A stretch of 64,000 nucleotides of DNA from Stenotrophomonas sp. SAU14A_NAIMI4_5 (GTDB lineage Bacteria > Pseudomonadota > Gammaproteobacteria > Xanthomonadales > Xanthomonadaceae). Where the stretch lies: NCBI RefSeq assembly GCF_003086795.1, contig NZ_CP026003.1, positions 1,570,777 through 1,634,776 on the forward strand, in the 5' to 3' direction. Every line of letters starts with the position of its first letter. Position 1 is the stretch's first letter. A program made the position numbers and the translations under genes. Below the pieces are notes generated by a model. That model made no database searches. It saw only the letters and a program-made list of their open reading frames with translations, and was not told where the DNA came from. This document shows, in pieces, positions 10,492 through 19,153 of this stretch.

Positions 10492-11247
10492 TCAGGCCAC
10501 GGCGGGCAGCGGGCCGATCACACCGGCCTGCAGGAACTGCTGCAGCAGCTGGGTGCCAGGTTCGATCAACGCATCGGCGTCGAGGTGGTGCAGGGTGGCG
10601 AGCTGCTGCAGCTGCTGCCCGCCGGTGGCTCCCGGCGCCTCGTCGATCAGGATCAGCAGGTGCGCGGCCAACGGGCTGAGCTGGGCGAAGCGCACCACGC
10701 CATCGCCGTCGCGGCGGACCAGCAGGCCGGTCGGTTCGGCCGCAGGGGCGACCGGTGCGTCATCGGCGCCGAGGCGGTGGACCGGCCACGCGTACAGCAG
10801 CGGCCAGGCCAGCGGTGAGCAGCGCAGCGGTTCCTGCAGCGGGTCGATGCCCGGGGCCGGTGGCAATGGCTCGGCCGCACGCTGGTACAGATCGGTTTCC
10901 ACCCACTCGTAGTGGGCCAGCTCGGCCAGCGCCGGGTGCGGCAGCTCGGGCTGTGCCTGCAGCCAGTGCACGAATTCGGCCGCCACCGCGGTGAACAGCG
11001 GCGTGCGTGCGCGGTGGTGGGCGAAGTAGTGGCGGACCAGCTCGGCCCAGGCCGCTTCGCCGAGCAGGCGCACGCAGACCGGGAAACTGTTGCCGAGCAG
11101 GCCCAGCAGGTTGCTGGACAGCAGCCGCTGGTAGACCGCGACCCGCCGCGGGTCGAGGTCGGCCGGGGCCGCCACCTGCTGCGGGTCGCGCAGGTGCGCG
11201 GTGAATGCATGCTGCTGCGCGCGCAGGCGCTCGGGCGCATCAGCCAT
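10492..11247 (-). CDS. hvfC: HvfC-type RiPP maturation partner (DUF2063)
   Basis: 251 residues. The N-terminal helical module ([53 protein letters not shown]) is the DUF2063 putative DNA-binding-like domain. In MNIO systems it works as a partner or precursor-recognition subunit for the DUF692 enzyme. The C-terminal half is a winged-helix-like region ([16 protein letters not shown]). Its ATG overlaps the end of hvfB by 8 nt, indicating translational coupling. DNA binding is the old family label and should not be read as function here. Confidence 0.85.
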   Translation of the reverse strand: MADAPERLRAQQHAFTAHLRDPQQVAAPADLDPRRVAVYQRLLSSNLLGLLGNSFPVCVRLLGEAAWAELVRHYFAHHRARTPLFTAVAAEFVHWLQAQPELPHPALAELAHYEWVETDLYQRAAEPLPPAPGIDPLQEPLRCSPLAWPLLYAWPVHRLGADDAPVAPAAEPTGLLVRRDGDGVVRFAQLSPLAAHLLILIDEAPGATGGQQLQQLATLHHLDADALIEPGTQLLQQFLQAGVIGPLPAVA

Positions 11248-12115
11248 GGGCGACCTCGCGCGGTGTGCCCTGCAGACGGCGGATGGTACGCAGCTCGCCC
11301 TGCAGTTCGGCGTAGGGCGGGAAGTTGAAATCGCGTTCCAGCAGGGTCGGGCGCGGCCCGAAGCGGGCGTAGCTGCGCTCCAGCAGCGCCCACACCGGGT
11401 CGATCACCGCACTGCCGTGGGTATCGATCTTCAGGTCGGGCGCCTCGTCCAGGTGGCCGGCCACGTGCACGCAGACGATGCGCTGCGCGGGCAGCCCGGC
11501 GATGAAGGCGTCGGCATCGTAGCCATGGTTGCAGGCGTTGACGTACACGTTGTTGACGTCCAGCAGCAGGTCGCAGTCGGCCTCGGCCAGCACCGCGTTG
11601 GTGAAGGCCAGTTCGTCCATTGCCGGCTGCGGGGCCAGGTAATAGGACACGTTCTCCACCGCGATGCGGCGGCCCAGCAGGTCCTGCACGCGGGCGATGC
11701 GCGCGGCGGTATGGCGCACGGCTTCGTCGGTGAAGGGAATCGGCAGCAGGTCGTACAGCTGGCCGTCGTCGCTGCAGTAACTCAGGTGCTCGCTGTACAG
11801 CGGCACGCGGTGGCGCTCCAGGAAACGGCCGACCTGCTGCAGCAGCTGGGTATCCAGGGGGGCGCTGCCGCCCAGCGACAGCGACAGGCCATGGCAGCTC
11901 AAGGGGTGGCGCCGGGCCAGTTCGTCCAGGGCATCGCCGGCCGGCCCACCGACGTTGATCCAGTTTTCCGGCGCGCATTCCAGGAAGTCAAAATCGCCGG
12001 CCGGGGCGTCGTGCAGGTCCTGCAGCAGCGCACGCCGCAGGCCCAGCCCGACGGCCGCCGCAGGCAGCGGCAGCCGTGGGTGGACGACGCTGGCGGCAGC
12101 GTCAGTGCTTGGCAC
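11240..12115 (-). CDS. hvfB: MNIO-family (DUF692) RiPP-modifying oxygenase, HvfB type
   Basis: 291 residues if GTG 12115 is the start, which matches the usual DUF692 length; upstream in-frame sequence is the shifted frame of hvfA and is not protein. TIM-barrel signatures of multinuclear iron oxygenases are in order: [81 protein letters not shown]. The His, Glu, Asn and Asp positions of the iron site appear present. Relatives oxidise cysteines of a precursor peptide to oxazolone-thioamide or similar groups. It starts 14 nt before the hvfA stop and overlaps hvfC by 8 nt. Confidence 0.9.
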   Translation of the reverse strand: MPSTDAAASVVHPRLPLPAAAVGLGLRRALLQDLHDAPAGDFDFLECAPENWINVGGPAGDALDELARRHPLSCHGLSLSLGGSAPLDTQLLQQVGRFLERHRVPLYSEHLSYCSDDGQLYDLLPIPFTDEAVRHTAARIARVQDLLGRRIAVENVSYYLAPQPAMDELAFTNAVLAEADCDLLLDVNNVYVNACNHGYDADAFIAGLPAQRIVCVHVAGHLDEAPDLKIDTHGSAVIDPVWALLERSYARFGPRPTLLERDFNFPPYAELQGELRTIRRLQGTPREVAHG

Positions 12116-12458
12116 CGCACTTGCCTTCGCCGCACTTGCCTTCGGCGGCCTTCTTGTCGCCGGCGGTCTTGGCCTTGGCTTCGGCACCCGCGCCGGCCTT
12201 GGCCTTGCCCTTGTCGGCGCCACACTTGCCTTCGGCGCTCTTGCCGTCGGCACCGCACTTGCCCTCGGCATGCTTGGCGGCGTCACCGGCCTTGCTGTCG
12301 GCGGCCTTTGCATCACCCGCCTTGGCCGCCTGGCCGGCCACCAGGTAGCCCTGGGCAAGGTCGGTCATGCTCAGGGCCGAAGCACTGGCAGTCACGCCCA
12401 AGCCTGCGGCCAGTGCGGTGGCGGTCAGCAGGGAGAGGGTCTTGTTGGAACTGCTCAT
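12102..12458 (-). CDS. hvfA: HvfA-type RiPP precursor with four EGKCG motifs
   Basis: 118 residues from ATG 12458, with a strong AAGGAG site upstream. An N-terminal signal peptide ([22 protein letters not shown]) is followed by [14 protein letters not shown], which resembles the conserved leader segment of HvfA-like precursors. The rest is low-complexity Ala/Lys/Gly sequence carrying EGKCG four times; the only cysteines are C68, C79, C109 and C114. In Haemophilus HvfA the EGKCG cysteines are converted by HvfB/HvfC to oxazolone-thioamide units that bind copper. The neighbours hvfB-hvfC-hvfX support the same role here. Export by Sec after or with modification is inferred from the signal peptide. 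Confidence 0.88.
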   Translation of the reverse strand: MSSSNKTLSLLTATALAAGLGVTASASALSMTDLAQGYLVAGQAAKAGDAKAADSKAGDAAKHAEGKCGADGKSAEGKCGADKGKAKAGAGAEAKAKTAGDKKAAEGKCGEGKCGAKH

Positions 12459-12540
12459 CGGTCGTACTCCTTGGGTGGTGGGCGGGCGCCCGGGGTGAAA
12501 CGATGATGCTGCGATCGTACTCAAGGAATCCTCGCCGAGA

Positions 12541-12558
12541 CCTCAAATTTTCGTGAGG
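12541..12558. promoter_or_regulatory. Palindrome upstream of hvfA, candidate operator
   Basis: CCTCA-N8-TGAGG lies 83-100 bp upstream of the hvfA start, in the region where its promoter is expected. The same AAATTTTCGTGAGG sequence recurs 87 bp further upstream with a degraded left arm. No regulator can be named from the sequence. Confidence 0.35.
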
Positions 12559-12712
12559 TTTGCCGCAGGCGGGAAGGGGGGGCGGGCACGGCATCCACGC
12601 ATGGCGTGGATCTACCACCGGCCGGCAATTCAAATTTTCGTGAGGTTTGCCGTAGGCGGGAAGGGGGGGGGCGGGCACGGCATCCACGCATGGCGTGGAT
12701 CTACCACCGGCC
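12543..12712. repeat. Direct duplication of ~81 bp upstream of hvfA, each copy ending in a GTAG stem-loop
   Basis: Copy 1 is 12543-12623 and copy 2 is 12630-12712. Both read TCAAATTTTCGTGAGG, TTTGCCG(C/T)AGGCGGGAAG, a run of seven or nine G, CGGGCACGG, and an inverted stem-loop ending in CTACCACCGGCC. The copies differ by one base and by G-run length, so the duplication is recent. A third GTAG element in the opposite orientation follows at 12715-12738. Confidence 0.9.
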
Positions 12713-12714
12713 CA

Positions 12715-12738
12715 GTAGATCCACGCCATGCGTGGATG
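12715..12738 (+). repeat. SMAG-type GTAG stem-loop
   Basis: GTAG followed by ATCCACGC-CAT-GCGTGGAT. Together with the inverted copy at 12681-12704 it makes a facing pair between phoU and hvfA. Confidence 0.85.
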
Positions 12739-12757
12739 AATGCCCGGATCGCGCGTA

Positions 12758-12789
12758 CAAAAAAGGCCCCTGTCATGCCGACAGGGGCC
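12758..12789 (-). terminator. Rho-independent terminator of the pst-phoU operon
   Basis: GGCCCCTGTC and GACAGGGGCC form a perfect 10-bp stem with a 5-base loop; on the minus strand it is followed by TTTTTTG. It lies 33 bp after the phoU stop. Confidence 0.9.
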
Positions 12790-12821
12790 CCCGGACGCGT
12801 TTCCGCTGTTGCAGCGCAGTA

Positions 12822-13529
12822 TCAGACGTGGTCGGTGCTCGACGTCTCGTCGCGCTTCTCGCGCGGCGGCAGCGGCTGCTCACCGTGCACCAGGAACCAC
12901 ACGTTCTCGGCGATGTTGGTGGCGTGGTCGCCCACGCGCTCCAGGTTCTTGGCCATGAACAGCAGGTGGGTGCATGGGGTGATGTTGCGCGGGTCTTCCA
13001 TCATGTAGGTCAGCAGCTCGCGGAACAGCGCGGTGTACTGCGCGTCCAGGCGGGCGTCGTCCTGGCGCAGGGCGATGGCGGCTTCGGCGTCGTTGTCGCG
13101 GTAGGCGGCGATGGCGCGGCGCACCTGCTGCGCGGCCAGGCGGCCGAGGGCGCGCAGGCCCTGGATCTGCGGCAGCGGCGGCACCTTGCCCAGCGCGATC
13201 GAACGCTTGGCCACGTTCGCGGCGTAGTCACCGATGCGTTCGATGTCGGCCGGGATGCGCAGGCCGGCCAGGATCTCGCGCAGGTCGCGGGCCATCGGGC
13301 CACGCAGGGCCAGGCGCATCACGTCGTGGCTGATCTGCTGCTCCAGCTGGTCGATGGCTTCATCGTTGGCGATGATGCGGTGGGCGGCGTTCTCGTCGCG
13401 CTTCTCGATGACGTCCATCGACGCCTCCAGCTGGGCGACGGCCATCTCGCCCATGCGCACGATTTCGGCCACCAGGCGCTGCTGCTCTTCGTCGTAGCTC
13501 TTGACGATGTGGTCGTTGGGAAGATTCAT
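12822..13529 (-). CDS. phoU: Phosphate signalling protein PhoU
   Basis: 235 residues, all-helical, with two PhoU repeats. Each carries the metal-binding-type motif (RDLREILAGLRIPADIERIGDYAANVAKR near residues 85-115 and FMAKNLERVGDHATNIAENVWF near 190-210). PhoU links the PstSCAB transporter to PhoR, keeping the Pho regulon off when phosphate is plentiful. It is last in the pstSCAB-phoU operon, 65 bp after pstB. A longer reading frame upstream of ATG 13529 is only the shifted frame of pstB. Confidence 0.96.
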   Translation of the reverse strand: MNLPNDHIVKSYDEEQQRLVAEIVRMGEMAVAQLEASMDVIEKRDENAAHRIIANDEAIDQLEQQISHDVMRLALRGPMARDLREILAGLRIPADIERIGDYAANVAKRSIALGKVPPLPQIQGLRALGRLAAQQVRRAIAAYRDNDAEAAIALRQDDARLDAQYTALFRELLTYMMEDPRNITPCTHLLFMAKNLERVGDHATNIAENVWFLVHGEQPLPPREKRDETSSTDHV

Positions 13530-13594
13530 GGTCTGCAATCCGGGTAGAGCCAGGCTGCGCCTGGCTGGGACATGTGGCGAGGGGACGACACCAA

Positions 13595-14452
13595 TCAGCC
13601 GAAACGACCGGTGATGTAGTCCTCGGTCTGCCGCTGCGAGGGCTGCGAGAAGATCACTTCGGTACGGTCGTGCTCGATCAGGTCGCCCAGGTACATGAAG
13701 GCGGTGTAGTCGGACACGCGCGCTGCCTGCTGCATGTTGTGGGTGACGATGACGATGGTGTACTCGTGCTTGAGCTCTTCCACCAGCTGCTCGATGCGGC
13801 TGGTCGAGATCGGGTCCAGCGCCGAGGTCGGCTCGTCCAGCAGCAGCACCGACGGGCGCAGGGCCACGGCACGGGCAATGCACAGACGCTGCTGCTGGCC
13901 ACCGGACAGGCCCAGGGCGCTCTGCCCCAGCTTGTCCTTCACTTCGTCCCACAGCGCGCCCTGGCGCAGCGCCTGCTCGACGCGGTCGGCCATGTCGGCC
14001 TTGCTCAGCTTCTCGTGGTGGCGGATGCCGTAGGCCACGTTCTCGAAGATGGTCATCGGGAACGGCACCGGCTTCTGGAACACCATGCCGACCTTGCTGC
14101 GCAGGCGGTTCATCGGGTACTTCGGCGAGAGGATGTTCTCGCCGTCCAGCAGCACCTCACCACGCGCTTCCAGCTTCGGGTACAGCGCGTAGATGCGGTT
14201 GAAGATGCGCAGCAGGGTCGACTTGCCGCAACCGGAGGGACCGATCAGCGCGGTCACGCGCTTTTCCGGGATCTCAAGGTTGATGCCCTTCAGGGCGTGG
14301 AACTTGTCGTAGTAGAAGTCCAGACCACGCGCGGCCAGCTTGACCGGCGACGGCGTGTGCAGGTTCTCGTGCGAGGCCGGCACCGCGATGCGCTGCATGG
14401 GCACGGCGTTGGAGAGGTCGTTCATGGCGTTATCCACGGAAAGGTCAGTCAT
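13595..14452 (-). CDS. pstB: Phosphate ABC transporter ATP-binding protein PstB
   Basis: 285 residues from ATG 14452 (MTDLSVDN). Walker [13 protein letters not shown], PstB-type [22 protein letters not shown], signature [14 protein letters not shown], Walker [15 protein letters not shown]-loop [15 protein letters not shown]. It drives phosphate import with PstC/PstA. The first 30 or so residues are a weakly conserved extension. The start overlaps the pstA stop by 8 nt. Confidence 0.97.
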   Translation of the reverse strand: MTDLSVDNAMNDLSNAVPMQRIAVPASHENLHTPSPVKLAARGLDFYYDKFHALKGINLEIPEKRVTALIGPSGCGKSTLLRIFNRIYALYPKLEARGEVLLDGENILSPKYPMNRLRSKVGMVFQKPVPFPMTIFENVAYGIRHHEKLSKADMADRVEQALRQGALWDEVKDKLGQSALGLSGGQQQRLCIARAVALRPSVLLLDEPTSALDPISTSRIEQLVEELKHEYTIVIVTHNMQQAARVSDYTAFMYLGDLIEHDRTEVIFSQPSQRQTEDYITGRFG

Positions 14453-15308
14453 GGGAGATACGGTTGCGCAGCAGGATGCCACGGGCGGCAAGGCTGACCA
14501 GCAACACGAAGACAGTCAGCACCAGGGCGCCGGCCCAGGCCAGCACCTGCCAGGATTCATACGGGCTGCCGGCGAACTGGTTCATCACCACCGGCACCGA
14601 AGCCATCGGCTGGAAGATGTTGTTGTTCCAGTACTGGTTGCCGAAGGCGGTGAACAGCAGCGGTGCGGTTTCGCCGGAAATGCGGGCCAGCGCCAGCAGG
14701 ATGCCGGTGATGATGCCGGCCGATGCACTGCGGTACAGCACCTGCACGATCACCTTCCACTGCGGGATGCCCAGCGACAGGGCGGCTTCGCGCATCTGCG
14801 AAGGCACCAGGCGCAGCATCTCGTCGGTGGTGCGCACCACCACCGGCAGCACGATGAAGGCCAGCGACAGGGCACCCGCGAAGGCGGAGAAGTTGCCGCC
14901 GGTCTGCATCACGTACAGGGTGTAGACGAACAGGCCCAGCACGATGGACGGTGCCGACAACAGGATGTCGTTGACGAAGCGGACCACGGTGCCGGCCTTG
15001 CGGGCGTTGCCGTACTCGGCCAGCCAGGTACCGGCCAGCACGCCCAGCGGGGTGCCGATGCCGATCGCCAGCGCACACATCACCGCGCTGCCGAAGAAGG
15101 CATTGGCCAGGCCGCCTTCCTGCATCGGCGGCGGCGTCATCTTGGTGAACAGATCAAGATTGATGCCGGCCAGGCCCTTGGAGGCCAGGGTGAACAGGAT
15201 CCAGCCCAGGAAGAACAGGCCGAACAGGGCGGTGGCACAGGACAGCGCGATGGCGATGACGTTGCCGATGCGGCGGCGCAGGTACAGGGAGTCAGCGGTG
15301 GTGGACAT
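14445..15308 (-). CDS. pstA: Phosphate ABC transporter permease PstA
   Basis: 287 residues, six membrane helices, with the EAA-type coupling loop [26 protein letters not shown]. The N-terminal helix precedes a periplasmic loop ([17 protein letters not shown]) typical of PstA. It pairs with PstC to form the channel. ATG overlaps the pstC stop by one base (TGATG). Confidence 0.96.
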   Translation of the reverse strand: MSTTADSLYLRRRIGNVIAIALSCATALFGLFFLGWILFTLASKGLAGINLDLFTKMTPPPMQEGGLANAFFGSAVMCALAIGIGTPLGVLAGTWLAEYGNARKAGTVVRFVNDILLSAPSIVLGLFVYTLYVMQTGGNFSAFAGALSLAFIVLPVVVRTTDEMLRLVPSQMREAALSLGIPQWKVIVQVLYRSASAGIITGILLALARISGETAPLLFTAFGNQYWNNNIFQPMASVPVVMNQFAGSPYESWQVLAWAGALVLTVFVLLVSLAARGILLRNRISHD

Positions 15309-16276
15309 CAGTTGCCCTCCTTGCGGGACAGGCGCATCAGCATCAGGCGGGCGATGGCCAGCACGACGAAGGTGACGATGAACAGGACGAAGCCGAGCAG
15401 CAGCAGCGCCGAGCGGTAGGTTTCAGTGGCCTCGCCGAAATCGTTGGCGATCAGCGCGGCGATGGTGGTGCCCGGTTCCAGCAGCGAGGGCGACAGGCGC
15501 ACACTGTTGCCGATCACGAAGGCCACGGCCATCGTTTCGCCCAGGGCACGGCCGAGGCCGAGGAAGACGCCGCCGATGACGGCCGAGCGGGTGTAGGGCA
15601 GGACGATGTCCCAGCTCACTTCCCACTTGGTGGAACCCAGCGCGTAGGCCGATTCCTTCAGGCGGGTCGGCACGGTCAGGAACACTTCGCGCATCACCGA
15701 GGAGATGAACGGGATGACCATGATGGCCAGCACGAAGCCGGCAGTGAGCATGCCGATGCCCAGCGGCGGGCCCTGGAACATCGGGCCGATGATCGGCCAT
15801 TCGCCGAGGGTTTCGTTGAGGAACGGGGTGACGTACTCGGTCATCACCGGCACCAGCACGAACAGGCCCCACATGCCGTAGATGATCGAGGGGATGCCGG
15901 CCAGCAGTTCGATGGCGGTACCGACCGGGCCACGCAGCCAGCGCGGCGCGACTTCGGTGAGGAAGAAGGCGATGCCGAAGCTGACCGGCACGGCGATGAC
16001 CATCGCGATGAACGCGGTGACCAGGGTGCCGTAGATCGGGGCGAGGGCGCCGAACTTGTTTTCGACCGGATTCCAGTCGGAAGAGAAGAAGAAGCTCATG
16101 CCCTGCATCTGCAGGGCATGGCGGCCGCCCCACAGCATGGACAGCGCGGCGCAGGCCAGGGCGATCAGGACGAAGATGACGGTGCCGACCAGCACCCATC
16201 GGAACAGTTTGTCGTTGCGGGCATCACGCGCATCGCGCGTGGACGGGGCTGCTACAGGCTGGGCGATGGCATTCAT
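15308..16276 (-). CDS. pstC: Phosphate ABC transporter permease PstC
   Basis: 322 residues with about six to seven membrane helices. The PstC-type periplasmic segment is visible (FFFSSDWNPVENKFGALAPI), as is the coupling loop LKESAYALGSTKWEVSWDIVLPYTRSA. It forms the permease with PstA. It lies 79 bp after pstS across a strong hairpin (16321-16347). Confidence 0.96.
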   Translation of the reverse strand: MNAIAQPVAAPSTRDARDARNDKLFRWVLVGTVIFVLIALACAALSMLWGGRHALQMQGMSFFFSSDWNPVENKFGALAPIYGTLVTAFIAMVIAVPVSFGIAFFLTEVAPRWLRGPVGTAIELLAGIPSIIYGMWGLFVLVPVMTEYVTPFLNETLGEWPIIGPMFQGPPLGIGMLTAGFVLAIMVIPFISSVMREVFLTVPTRLKESAYALGSTKWEVSWDIVLPYTRSAVIGGVFLGLGRALGETMAVAFVIGNSVRLSPSLLEPGTTIAALIANDFGEATETYRSALLLLGFVLFIVTFVVLAIARLMLMRLSRKEGN

Positions 16277-16320
16277 GGGGACGGCAGGGCCAGGAAAGGG
16301 GGCGGCACGACGTGGAAGTG

Positions 16321-16347
16321 ACGGTGCCCGCGCGGGGCGGGCACCGT
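16321..16347 (-). promoter_or_regulatory. Intercistronic hairpin between pstS and pstC
   Basis: ACGGTGCCCGC and GCGGGCACCGT form a perfect 11-bp stem with loop GCGGG. No U-tract follows on the minus strand. Such a structure after the binding-protein gene commonly protects its mRNA or causes partial termination so that PstS outnumbers the membrane subunits; that role is inferred. Confidence 0.7.
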
Positions 16348-16355
16348 CGGGTCCA

Positions 16356-17444
16356 TCACTTCAGCTCGGTGCCCCAGTAGGCCTCGATCTGCTTGGTCAG
16401 TTCGGCCGGCAGCGGCACGTAGTGCAGCTCGTTGGCCTGGGTCTGGCCGTTCTCGAAGGCCCACTTGAAGAAGGCCAGGGTGTCCTGGTTGCGCTTGGCG
16501 TCCTTCGGCTTCTTCTGCATCAGCATGAAGTTGGTGGCGGTGATCGGCCACGCCTGCTCGCCCGGGGCGTTGGTGATGACCAGGTTGAAGTCCTTGGCGC
16601 TGGCCCAGTCGGCGCTGGCAGCAGCGGCGGCGAAGGTTTCAGCGTTCGGCTGCACCCAGGTGCCTGCGGCGTTCTGCAGGGCGGTGTACGGCATGGCGTT
16701 CTGCAGGGCGTAGGCCAGCTCGACGTAGCCGATGGAGCCCTTGATCTGCTTCACGTAGGAGGCAACGCCTTCGTTGCCCTTGCCACCGACGCCGTCCGGC
16801 CACTGCACCGAGGTGCCTTCGCCGACCTTGGTCTTCCACTCCGGGCTGACCTTGGACAGGTAGTTGGAGAAGTTGAAGGTGGTGCCCGAACCGTCCGAAC
16901 GGTGGACGATGGTGATCTTGCCGTCCGGCAGGGTCACGCCCGGGTTGGCCGCGGCGATGGCCGGGTCGTTCCAGGTCTTGACCTTGCCCAGGAAGATGTC
17001 GGCCAGCAGGGCGCCGGTCAGGCGCAGCTTGCCGGCTTCCAGGCCTTCGATGTTGACGACCGGCACCACGCCGCCGATGGCCGACGGGAACTGGGCCAGG
17101 CCGGCCTGGGCCAGCTCGTCGCTGCTCAGCGGCTTGTCGGAGGAACCGAAATCAACGGTGCCGGCCTTGATCTGGGCGATGCCGCCGCCCGAACCGATCG
17201 ACTGGTAGTTGATCTTGGCGCCGGTGGCGGTGTTGTAGTCGGCCGACCACTTGGACACCAGCGGGAAGATGAAGGAAGCGCCAGCGCCGGAGACCTCGGC
17301 GGTCACCTTGTCGCCGGCAGCGGCCGGGGCGGCGGCTGCGTCGGCAGCCGGCTGCTGTGCAGCCTGCTTGTCGCCACCGCAGGCCGACAGGCCCAGGGCG
17401 ATGGCCAGGGAAAGGGCGGCGAGGCCGGCCGAGTGCAGTTTCAT
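16356..17444 (-). CDS. pstS: Phosphate-binding protein PstS, predicted lipoprotein
   Basis: 362 residues from ATG 17444 (GGAG 6 nt upstream). The signal peptide ends in a lipobox (GLSACGGD), so it should be lipid-anchored. An Ala/Pro-rich spacer precedes the binding fold with PstS signatures SGAGASFIFPLVSKW, YQSIGSGGGIAQIKAGTVDFGSSD, IVHRSDGSGTTFNFSNYL and EGTSVQWPDGVGGKGNEGV. It delivers phosphate to PstCA. It is one of two adjacent paralogues; this one heads the pstSCAB-phoU operon and has its own candidate Pho box upstream. Confidence 0.95.
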   Translation of the reverse strand: MKLHSAGLAALSLAIALGLSACGGDKQAAQQPAADAAAAPAAAGDKVTAEVSGAGASFIFPLVSKWSADYNTATGAKINYQSIGSGGGIAQIKAGTVDFGSSDKPLSSDELAQAGLAQFPSAIGGVVPVVNIEGLEAGKLRLTGALLADIFLGKVKTWNDPAIAAANPGVTLPDGKITIVHRSDGSGTTFNFSNYLSKVSPEWKTKVGEGTSVQWPDGVGGKGNEGVASYVKQIKGSIGYVELAYALQNAMPYTALQNAAGTWVQPNAETFAAAAASADWASAKDFNLVITNAPGEQAWPITATNFMLMQKKPKDAKRNQDTLAFFKWAFENGQTQANELHYVPLPAELTKQIEAYWGTELK

Positions 17445-17507
17445 GTTCACTCCATAGCGGGGAAGAGCCGACGGCGTCGGCGGATGCGGCTATGAAATGA
17501 TGTTTTT

Positions 17508-17525
17508 GTTACAGCCGTATGACGT
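17508..17525 (-). promoter_or_regulatory. Candidate Pho box of pstS
   Basis: On the minus strand ACGTCAT-ACGG-CTGTAAC: two 7-base half sites 11 bp apart, as in the PhoB consensus CTGTCAT-N4-CTGTCAT, with several mismatches. It lies 64-81 bp upstream of the start. A further CTGTCAT sits immediately upstream. Confidence 0.5.
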
Positions 17526-17652
17526 CCATGACAGAGGTGTCGGACATCACGTTCTGACAAGGGTTTCACGGGGTCAGCGGCCCTGTGGCGGGGCTGCCCG
17601 GCGCCGCCCGGGGCGCTGGACTGCGCGCGGCGGGCGGGCACTTTTCGCTTTT

Positions 17653-17746
17653 GTAGAGTCGAGCCCATGCTCGGCTGACGGGCCGTAGTCGAGCATGGCT
17701 CGACTCTACAAAGGCGAAAAGCAGCCGAGCATGGGCTCGGCTCTAC
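17653..17746. repeat. Three SMAG-type stem-loops between the two pstS genes
   Basis: 17653-17677 (GTAGAGTCGAGCCC-ATGC head), 17685-17709 (GTAG at one end and CTAC at the other, arms GTCGAGC/GCTCGAC) and 17723-17746 (inverted, arms AGCCGAGC/GCTCGGCT). The arms share the TCGAGC/GCTCGA core. They occupy most of the gap between pstS (17444) and the terminator of the second pstS gene. Confidence 0.85.
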
Positions 17747-17772
17747 AAGGGCTGGGGCCGTGCCGGGCCCCC

Positions 17773-17808
17773 AAAAGAGAAAGGCGCCAGACCCGAAGGT
17801 CCAGCGCC
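17773..17808 (-). terminator. Rho-independent terminator of the second pstS gene
   Basis: On the minus strand GGCGCTGGACC-TTCG-GGTCTGGCGCC (one G-U type pair), then TTTCTCTTTT. It ends the transcript of the gene at 17872-18891, so the second pstS and pstSCAB-phoU are separate units. Confidence 0.85.
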
Positions 17809-17871
17809 CGGTTGGGATCGGCGGGGGAGAGAGGACCCGCCGACCCCCGTTCCTGCGGGGGAACGCCTTGC

Positions 17872-18891
17872 TCAGTACTTCAGGTTCTGCGACCAGTAGG
17901 TCTCGATCTGCTTGACCAGGGTGTCCGGCAGCGGCACGTAGTCCAGCTGCTTGGCCTGGGCGTCGCCGTTCTTGTAGATCCAGCGGAAGAATTCCTGGGT
18001 CGACTTGGCGCCGGCCACGTTCTTCGGCTGCTTGCGCACCAGGATGAAGTTGGTGGCGGTGATCGGCCAGGCCTGCTCGCCCGGGGCGTTGGTCATGACC
18101 AGGTAGAAGTCCTTGGCATTGGCCCAGTCAGCGCTGGCGGCCGCGGCCGAGAACGAGGCGTCCGACGGCTGCACGATCTTGCCGGCAGCATTCTTCATCG
18201 CCGCGTAGGACATCTTGTTCTGCAGGGCGTAGGACAGCTCGACGTAGCCGATGCCACCCTTGATCTGCTTCACGTAGGCCGCGACGCCTTCGTTACCCTT
18301 GCCGCCGATGCCGGCCGGCCACTGGACCGAGGTGCCTTCACCGACCTTGCTCTTCCACTCCGGGCTGACCTTGGACAGGTAGTTGACGAAGTTGAAGGTG
18401 GTGCCCGAACCGTCCGAACGGTGGACGATGGTGATCTTGGCGTTCGGCAGGGTCAGGCCGCTGTTCAGGGCAGCGATGGCCGGGTCGTTCCAGGTCTTGA
18501 TCTTGCCCAGGAAGATGTTGGCCAGGGTCGGGCCGTCCAGCTTCAGCGCGCCCGGGGCGACGCCGGCAACGTTGATGACCGGCACCACGCCGCCGATGAC
18601 CGACGGGAACTGGGCCAGGCCGGCCGCAGCCAGCTCTTCCGGCTTCAGCGGGGCATCGGAGGAACCGAAGTCCACGGTTGCCGCCTTGATCTGGGCGATA
18701 CCACCACCGGAACCGATCGACTGGTAGTTGACCTTCTTGCCGGTCGCGGTGCTGTAGTCCGCCGACCACTTGGACATGACCGGGTAGATGAACGAAGCGC
18801 CCGCGCCGGTGACATCGGCGGCGTTGGCGGCAAACACGGACGATGCAGCCAGGATGGCGACAGCGGCGCGCGACTTGAAGGCGTTGATCAC
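17872..18891 (-). CDS. Second phosphate-binding protein, PstS paralogue (non-lipidated)
   Basis: 339 residues from GTG 18891 (GGAG 10 nt upstream). The signal peptide (VAILAASSVFAANA) has no lipobox Cys, so this paralogue should be soluble in the periplasm, unlike the lipoprotein next door. Binding signatures match its neighbour: GAGASFIYPVMSKW, GSGGGIAQIKAATVDFGSSD, HRSDGSGTTFNFVNYLS. It has its own terminator and two candidate Pho boxes. It may serve high-affinity capture at low phosphate, feeding the same PstCAB (inference). Confidence 0.92.
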   Translation of the reverse strand: MINAFKSRAAVAILAASSVFAANAADVTGAGASFIYPVMSKWSADYSTATGKKVNYQSIGSGGGIAQIKAATVDFGSSDAPLKPEELAAAGLAQFPSVIGGVVPVINVAGVAPGALKLDGPTLANIFLGKIKTWNDPAIAALNSGLTLPNAKITIVHRSDGSGTTFNFVNYLSKVSPEWKSKVGEGTSVQWPAGIGGKGNEGVAAYVKQIKGGIGYVELSYALQNKMSYAAMKNAAGKIVQPSDASFSAAAASADWANAKDFYLVMTNAPGEQAWPITATNFILVRKQPKNVAGAKSTQEFFRWIYKNGDAQAKQLDYVPLPDTLVKQIETYWSQNLKY

Positions 18892-18948
18892 GGGAGAGAC
18901 TCCTGGGGTGGTCGAAGGGCGGCTGCCCGACGTTTCGGTGCACATTCC

Positions 18949-18966
18949 ATAACGGTTACGTGACAC
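18949..18966 (-). promoter_or_regulatory. Candidate Pho box (proximal) of second pstS gene
   Basis: On the minus strand GTGTCAC-GTAA-CCGTTAT, two half sites at 11-bp spacing; the first is close to consensus, the second is weak. It lies about 58-75 bp upstream of the GTG. Confidence 0.5.
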
Positions 18967-18981
18967 GCCCGCGTCTGTCAT

Positions 18982-18999
18982 ATGACGCAATCGTGACAC
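18982..18999 (-). promoter_or_regulatory. Candidate Pho box (distal) of second pstS gene
   Basis: On the minus strand GTGTCAC-GATT-GCGTCAT, two good half sites at the 11-bp PhoB spacing. It is the best Pho box match in the window, 33 bp upstream of a second weaker one. Confidence 0.65.
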
Positions 19000-19153
19000 C
19001 CGTCATGAATGTCCCGGAACCCGCGCCAGAGGGCCCGCAAGGCCTTCTGGACAGGGCAGGGAATGGGGCTTCGCGGCCTCCACGGCGCTGCTCCGGCGCC
19101 GATGCTGCGCAGGTGTGGCCACCGGGTGGCGGGGGCGAACGGGCGCTGAAACG

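Noticed and set aside
12116..12358. N-terminal extension of HvfB
   Set aside because: The extra sequence is the other frame of hvfA, rich in Arg and Pro; the protein reaches the usual family length from GTG 12115.
13530..13952. N-terminal extension of PhoU to 376 residues
   Set aside because: The extra part is the shifted frame of pstB; PhoU has its normal length from ATG 13529.
17872..18891. Second pstS gene as an assembly duplicate of pstS
   Set aside because: The two proteins differ throughout (signal type, spacer, many substitutions) and have separate upstream sites and terminators.
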